Notes under the pieces: generated by a model
Told to the model about the DNA's origin: nothing
The model's database searches: none
What the model saw: the letters and a program-made list of their open reading frames with translations, nothing else
Shown: positions 57,819-64,000 of the stretch, one piece after another
Numbering within the stretch: the first letter of the stretch is position 1
Layout of the letters: each line of letters starts with the position of its first letter
Translations under genes and position numbers: made by a program
NCBI RefSeq assembly: GCF_000264905.1
Contig: NW_006763145.1
Location: 1,103,113-1,167,112, forward strand
Direction of reading: 5' to 3'
Source: Stereum hirsutum FP-91666 SS1
Taxonomy: Eukaryota > Basidiomycota > Agaricomycetes > Russulales > Stereaceae
Length of the DNA: 64,000 nt

Positions 57819-59934
57819 TAGGAATCTGGTGATGGTGCTCGAGGCCGTCGGACACGGACTTTTCTCCTCCGGTCGGCTTCGTCACGGTCACGGTATATCG
57901 CCTCCCGCTCGCTCTGACTGAAAAACAGTTCCATCACGTCTTTCCTCCAGCCCTCTGCGGCAGCCTCCAACACCGTACACGTCCTCTCCACTAACCCGCC
58001 GCGGTGGGTATAATGCACATCGGCGCCACGCTCGAGCAGGGATCGAATGATATCCATCGAGCAGTATGACCATTTCACGGCCTGAAAGAGAGCGGAGGAG
58101 AGATAATCGCTCCGTGATGTCTTCTTCCCCCACTTGATCGATTCGACGTCCCGGTCGAGTATCAGACGAGCCGCATCCTCGTAGCTCTCGTTGCAAGCCA
58201 GATCAAGCGCAGTCCTGCAACCACACGACGGATCGTCTCTCGATCCCGCATCCAGTAAATACCTCACGATATCCAGACGTCTGTGATACACCGCGATGTA
58301 CAACGGCGTGCACCACGTACTATCTGTCGCATTCAGATCCGCACCGCGCTCGACCAAGAGCCGAACGAGGCTCTCGTGGCCTTCCCGTACGGCCCCATGC
58401 AGCACGCCGTCAAACGCATCCCTTCGTTGATTAATGTTAATGTCGGCGCCGGCGTCGAGGAGGATCGTGACGAGAGTTAAGTCATCGGATGAGCAGGCGG
58501 CGTGTAGGACCCCGTCTGCGGTCGGGTCGGCGCCGGAGGCGAGCAGGGCGAGGACGGTGCTTATGTCGCCAAGGAAGGCGGCTTGGCCGAGGGGTGAGAG
58601 GCGGGTGAAGATGTCGGGGTTGGATACGGTGAAGCGATTTGTGGAGGTGGTCAGGGTGGGAGATTCGGTATCGTGGAGGAGGGCGGGGGATGGAGGGGAG
58701 TCGACGTCCTGATGAAATACATTAAATTAGTGCCGAAACACTGCGGCCGAAAACTCCAAGCAGGGCGGCATGTACAACGGAGACGAGCGTACCAAATCAC
58801 TCTGCGTTCAGAAAGGGTCATCAGGCACGAATCAGTAAACTCCCAATACAACGACAGCATATCAAAAGTTTGAGTCACCTCATACACGCTCGTTAGAACG
58901 TCAGTTGGCTCTGAGGGGTACTATACAAAACAATTAATTATGTATTGTCAGATTTTTTCCGACAATGATGAAAATAATAAAACATCACTAACCACCCCGC
59001 TTCTGCAAGGCCCCGCCCATTTCATGCTGTACTGCACGAGGCCCGGCTGCAAAACTCTAAAGATCTTGAAATCAGGCTTCGCCCTCCATCCCTGGACGAA
59101 CATCGTCTGGTCCTTGTCCTTCTCATTCCTCCCATCCTCGCCAGTAGTAACTTGAACACTGTCCAACTCTCCGCCCGATCTACAAACGACAGACCCATTC
59201 CTCTTTATCCCCACCGACGCCGAAACGTTCGCATTTACTGGTCCAAGAGGACCCCCTGATATTGATATTTCGAAACTACCCGACACGTTGGAAGCGACAG
59301 CCGCGGCCCAGCTCGAAGTCGTCCTATAGCAATGTGTGACGAGCTGTATATGCTCGAATGGGATCCCGCGCCGGAGGGTGCGATTGGCGAATGCGTACCA
59401 TGATTTGTTGTGTTTGAGGACGTAGGCTTTGAGGAGATCGCCGCGGTAGTGCTCGATAGACTCTTTGGAGAGGGGATCGTGCAGTATGAGGATGGCTCCT
59501 CGAGAGGAGGAGTGGGATAGTTCGAAGGAGGCTCCTGCGGGGATAGGCGATCTGGGCAGATCAGGAAGGGTCGGTCAGCCCCGAGACCGAAGATGAGGAA
59601 AAAGAAAGAGTAATCCTAACCCGGACAAGCCTGCTCCGACACTGATCTGACGGACCGTCTCACTATGCAGCGGTCCAGGATCTATAAATCTCTCGACACT
59701 AGAGACCTCCATACCCCTCAGCGGCTCAAATCCCTCCGGGACACCAAGCCGTTCATGCGACGGATGATCAGCCGGGAGCCCAGCATTGAACAGACGGTGA
59801 AATTTCCCGTCTGCTATGTAGCCTACGTCTGCTAGCTGGACGGGGCCATAGTCTGGTGAAGGCTCGGGGAGCCAGAGAGCAAAGCCGAGGCGGTAGTGGA
59901 GGAGTTCCCGGGCGTAGATGTCGTGGATATCCAT
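57815..59934 (-). CDS. Agaricomycete-specific N-terminal domain fused to ankyrin repeats
   Basis: The start is MDIHDIYARELLHYRLGFALWLPEP at 59934. This conserved opening (then GPVQLADVGYIADGKFHRLFNAG and GVPEGFEPL) is known to me from many uncharacterised Agaricomycete proteins. A second part (about 59000-59560) contains GDLLKAYVLKHNKSWYAFANRTLRRGIPFEHIQLVTHCYRT-like sequence and a Gly-rich beta region. After short introns at about 58700-58990, including a probable 9-nt exon (SDL), the C-terminal half is an ankyrin array of about six repeats (SPLGQAAFLGDISTVLALLASGADP; GVLHGAVREGHESLVRLLVERGADLNATD; TPLYIAVYHRRLDIVRYLLDAGS; and others), ending SPDSY at 57815. The array suggests protein binding; the partner is unknown. 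The join of the two halves is inferred from continuous coding and splice sites. Two separate genes remain possible. Confidence 0.68.
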
Positions 59935-60928
59935 GAGAGCTGGGGAAGAGGTGACCTATCTCCGGGATCGATGGGCAGGGTATATAAAGCTGTCAGATTT
60001 CCCACCCAGAGCAAGTGGCGCCAAAGTGGCGCAGCGCCGGGAGAAGTCTCGTGAAGAAGAAGCTCTCATGCCAGGAAATGCCAGTGTGCAGGATCATAAA
60101 TATTCCAAAGAGCAAGTCTATTTCACCGCAGGAAAAGCACAGCACAGATTTCGTAGAAGATGCTTAGATCATCACCGAGAGATATTTCAACCATACTGCT
60201 AGGCGTGAGATGTTGGATTGAACTACTTGATTGAAAGGACGAAGAACGTACATATCATTAACTTCAACCTTCAAGGTCATTCGCGCCAGTTCGCGCCCCC
60301 ATATCTTGCCAAACGCAAACAAGTACAAATAGTCCGAGTGGCGTCGCGCCACATCACCCTTCCGTCGAATTTATTGACTAACCTATTCATGCCGAGCATT
60401 TTTGCCCGCAGTGTTGCGGAAATCATCTTTCTTTATCCTTTCCATTTTTATTGAATAAATGAGACAGATGCATCCATCTGAAATTTTCTCGATAAGTACT
60501 TATGTCGAGGCGATGAGGGCTTCATGAACTTACTCGGGATTTTCCGGACATGTTTAGGCGCATGCGGGAATCGGATCCTCTGTACTCTTTCCCCTATCAT
60601 CTACGTCGACCCACTGCGACTTCCTTTGCTATCCTATCTCTGAGAAAGGCGATCATCTTTTTCGTCCTACGGATCTACCTTTTGACTAGTCTTTGTTACC
60701 ACTGCTCCTTGACTGCACCAGTCACATCGGAAATTCAATACTGCAAGTTTGGTCTCGAGCACGTCTCATTCGTACGGTGCAGAAGATACTAGTAGGGAAC
60801 AACAAATCAGTGTGTATCTATCCCACGCTACACGATAGCTTGATTCTAACAACTATGGTCCATCTCTTCTCAGAGACAACATCGAACAATCAGTCTGAGT
60901 ACTAGTGCCTGAACGAAGGCAGCAAGAT
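59935..60928. other. Divergent intergenic region
   Basis: This lies between the ankyrin gene (-) and the F-box gene (+) and contains both promoters. A plus-strand frame at 60550-60792 has no recognisable domain. Confidence 0.45.
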
Positions 60929-62613
60929 ATGCAAGGTCAGCTGACTTGCAAGCTCTGACTTCCGTTTCTTGCCCTAACTTCACGCTTTCGCATACAGACA
61001 GTGATCCTTCCCCGAGAACGACCGTGTTCACTGACCTTCCAAATGAGCTATGGTTGCGCGTCTTCGATTTCGCCACCCTTGTCCCGGGAGCTCTGGACTT
61101 CGAGTACGATGATCCATTCCAACCATCTACCGCCTACGGAAACACTCCTTTGAGCTTCGGCCCGACTCGGAGACCAGCCAGAAGGTCAATATCTTCCGCT
61201 CATGAAAATGTACCTTGGAACACCAGCACGACTCAGAATCCCGCCGTGAGGACGGCCAATGTAGTTGGCTTGCATATCAAGCTCGTCTGCAAGCGTTGGC
61301 ACCAGCTCTTCGGAACACGATCATACCAGCACCTACATATCCAGAAGTGTCGCCACTTGGAGGATCTCGCTCACAAGCTAGCACTTTCACCTGATGGTCC
61401 GGTCCCGGGGTCAACGCCGCGATCCCTGGGATCGTCCGTCTTACGTCTGGACCTCGCCATGAAAGACCTGCCATGGCCTGGAGAAGGGTGGGAAGATGTG
61501 CTTTCCAGCATAGAGAAACTATTCGAGCACCTCCCAAATCTCCAAATCCTCGAGATTGCCTTGCTTTGGAAAATCACGCCGGACCCGTTCAATGACGATC
61601 ATCCACCAGAGTGGATGCGTCGTCCGCTCGAATTCTGGGAAAGAATCGGTTTTACCTGCGGACACTCATTGCGTCGATTCGAATGTGTTCCCGGAAGATC
61701 CAACATTTTACGACTGGACAATGTCGACGCCCGTGATTTCTTTCGAATCTTTCCGCACATACGGACGATCAGTCCTGGTATGGACATTTGGCGGACAGGG
61801 TCGTGTTGGCTCTGCGACGCGAGGTCCAGTTCATTGGCGCTCTCTTTACAATCATGCCCATTACTTACTCCGGCACGCAGTGAAGAGCCCTGCCAATGCG
61901 CTTCAAACCTCTCCTTGCGCGCTCCGTCACGGCCGCCTTGTCCATCCCTGACGACCGCTTTCATAGCATGCGGTGACATCTTACTAGCCGAGCCGAAGAC
62001 CAGACGCTTTCTTGAACTGCAGGGCCCGCTAATCACGACCATCTATCTCACCGGTAGCATTGTCCTGTATACCCAGGACCCTCCCTCCTCATCCCTCCAG
62101 GTGCTCGGTCAGCACTGTCCGCTCCTTTCACGCCTCATTATAACCACTGGAGACATGTTTGCCTTAGTCTACGACCCCGACGCCTTGAATGACCATCGGC
62201 TCTGTATCATTCGCCATCTTCCGATTACCGTCAAGCATCTTGCCCTGCGGTACGACGAGGAACCACAGGGCTGGGTAGAACTCGGGAAAGTCCTGTGCTG
62301 GTTCGCCGCCCCGGAAATTCAGAGCACGTCCATCCGGTTCATCCGGCTCTTAAGGAACGAAGTCGAGGATCGTCTACCCCTCATCTGGCGCGATGGAATG
62401 CCTCACTTCCACTCACCAGAGACGTGGCCTGACGTCTCATCCGAGGAACTCGACTCTGATGAGAGTTTGTTTGAAGATTCGCCGGAGGATTTGTTTGCGA
62501 GGGTGAGAGGGGTCCCTCGCCGTAGATTTGTTGGGGCGTTGCGTCGTTTGAGAGCTTTTGGTATTCGAGTGGAGCATGCGGACGGACGTGAGGTAGAAGA
62601 GCTGGACTATTGA
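60929..62613 (+). CDS. F-box protein with a 7-nt first coding exon
   Basis: This is a predicted SCF substrate adaptor of 540 residues. The open frame to 62613 has no usable in-frame ATG before the F-box. Splicing 60929-60935 (ATGCAAG) to 60998 across a 62-bp GT-AG intron gives MQDSDPSPRTTVFTDLPNELWLRVF, so I use this start. The F-box is at about residues 13-30 (TDLPNELWLRVFDFATL), with its second half after a variable insert at LHIKLVCKRWHQLFGTRSYQHLHI (about 87-112). The rest resembles a degenerate LRR array (LEHLPNLQILEIALL, LSRLIITTGDMF). The tail is acidic (SSEELDSDESLFEDS) and ends VEELDY. Its neighbours suggest no specific substrate. Confidence 0.8.
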
Positions 62614-62926
62614 TATCTGTGATGTTGACGCGATTTTGTGGCTGACACGATGGCGTCTGAGACCCTCGTCGACCTCCGGAGAGGTCTTTGACGAGTAATG
62701 ACTACATGAGTGCGCGCACCGTACTTCGAGACTGTCCCCAGAGGGAAAAAGGAATGAAGAATGATTATATCCCACATTCTAGCGGCGTCAGATTTGTTGA
62801 TCTCAAGGAGGGAAATACTCCAGAATAATTCTATCAATATCGACCACACCGAAGCCCAAGCCTAGTACATAATTGCAGACTTCATAGTTCGGACCACCCA
62901 ACCTCAGGTACTCAGTCTCTCATCGA
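62614..62926. other. Convergent 3' flanks
   Basis: This 313-bp interval lies between the ends of the F-box gene (+) and THG1 (-). Nothing further was recognised. Confidence 0.5.
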
Positions 62927-64000
62927 TCATCCCTCCAACAAATACCGCCTCTCCTCCCAAAACTCGTCCTTGATGACATCACAATGCCGCAGCACAACCT
63001 CCGTCTTTTTCTCCTTCTCCTTTGCGGCTTTCGCTTTTGACTTCTTCTTCTCTTTCGGTGGCGAGGGATTGGAGTTGGAGTTTTGTGGCGTCTTTATAAG
63101 GGAAATGTTAGGAAGACAGGTGCTTGTGTATTTAAGGAAAGGCTGTACGGTGGGACGAACCTCAACTTCAGTACCAGAAGTAGCACCAACGTTTGCAGGA
63201 GCTTCCATCGCTTCGGTCACTTCAGGTGTATCCGTCGGCAATGACGGGACAGGGTCTTCAATGACCGGTTCAGTGACCTGACCAAAATCAACGATCTTCC
63301 GTCAGCATGTCGAACATCTCGTCTCAAGCTCAGAAAGTGACACGGCTGAACAATGCGGTCAAGAGGAAGCGAGACATACCTCCTCCCTGACGAGCACGCT
63401 TCCTTTTCTGAACCTCATATTTACTTCGTTATAGTTGATCCCGAATCTCGAGTGCATGATCTCGTGTTTTTCGCTCGATACAGTTTTCTGTGCACGACAA
63501 GAGAACAGCCGTTAGACCACGTTCATTTCCAACCGTCGAAGAAGCAAGGTATCAAGAAAGAGAGGGGGTGGGAGGTGGGAAGGGAGACTTACACTGAGTG
63601 TGGCGTGAGCCTCCTTCGTCGACATTTCTCCTTGCTGCACGAGTGCCCAGAAAGCCGTGTTATACAGATTATTGATATGTGCTATAAACCGCGACCAAGA
63701 ACATCGCATCAGGCCTCTGTAATAGTCACAAAACCAGCATAAGAACGAAACCTCAAAACTCACTATCGACCTGCCTCCACGCAAAATAGTCCTTCACCTC
63801 CCTCTCCGAAGGATAAAGCACGATCCTGCCATCAAAGCTCGGCGGATACCTCAACTGCAGATCTGGGAAGTAGTCTCTCCAGTGGAAGACGTAGGAGGAG
63901 GTGAAGTAGGACGTGAGTGTGGTGACTATTTTGGCATGCCGGCGATTGTACAGCTGGGTCGATTTACGGAGGAGGAAGCTGTAGTGAAAGGTTGGTTGGA
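62927..64000 (-). CDS. THG1: tRNA(His) guanylyltransferase, C-terminal part
   Basis: Thg1 adds the extra G(-1) to tRNA-His in a 3'-5' polymerase reaction. Only the 3' part of the gene is in the window; the N-terminal catalytic palm with its metal-binding Asp residues lies beyond 64000. Visible segments, in order along the minus strand, are [105 protein letters not shown], and the end VVLRHCDVIKDEFWEERRYLLEG. The HINNLYNT...ALVQQGG-like block and the HCDVIKDEFW end are diagnostic. A Lys-rich insert (KEKKKSKAKAAKEKEKK) before the C-terminus is a lineage-specific feature. Introns interrupt at least three places. Confidence 0.9.

Overview
The window looks like nuclear DNA of a basidiomycete fungus, most likely an Agaricomycete. 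Genes are dense on both strands and nearly all are split by short GT-AG introns of about 45-100 bp. They include fungal versions of conserved eukaryotic proteins (MRPL46, PIN4-type RRM/R3H, Hook, TXNL1, TMA7, NOT1, THG1) beside families typical of mushroom-forming fungi (F-box/LRR proteins, DUF6534-like membrane proteins, a family starting with MDIHDIY). I saw no convincing rRNA, tRNA, CRISPR or prokaryote-type operon. Gene models were built by hand from reading frames, splice signals, intron phase and conserved motifs.

Layout. 0-10 kb: low-complexity repeats, MRPL46 (-), PIN4-like (-), an unknown four-exon gene (-), then an ~880-bp Tc1/mariner-type non-autonomous element. 10.8-27.4 kb: two paralogous cytosine-5 DNA methyltransferase genes face each other and flank a dynein adaptor gene (Hook, -). 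The right copy (-) appears complete: 13 exons and 1787 residues, combining an N-terminal GHKL-type ATPase, FN3-like and acidic regions, a BAH-like module and a full cytosine methyltransferase domain. The left copy (+) lacks the ATPase half and has an in-frame stop, but keeps the methyltransferase domain with nearly identical exon lengths. 27.8-36.6 kb: TXNL1-like thioredoxin/PITH protein, a sugar transporter, an F-box protein and a monocarboxylate-type MFS permease, all on the minus strand. 38-44 kb: a DUF6534-like membrane protein, a disrupted gene and TMA7 in five small exons. 44-56 kb: a large S9-type alpha/beta hydrolase (+) converging on NOT1 (-), the CCR4-NOT scaffold. 56.6-64 kb: a small F-box-like gene whose stop overlaps that of an ankyrin-repeat gene, another F-box gene with a 7-nt first coding exon, and the 3' part of THG1, cut by the window edge.

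The most interesting system is the ATPase-BAH-methyltransferase fusion and its inverted, ATPase-less paralogue. One polypeptide would carry a GHKL/MORC-like ATPase and a maintenance/de novo type DNA methyltransferase; the broken copy may be a pseudogene or a shortened enzyme. Most other genes are housekeeping genes with no functional link to their neighbours. Several very small exons (7, 9, 12, 18 nt) recur through the window.
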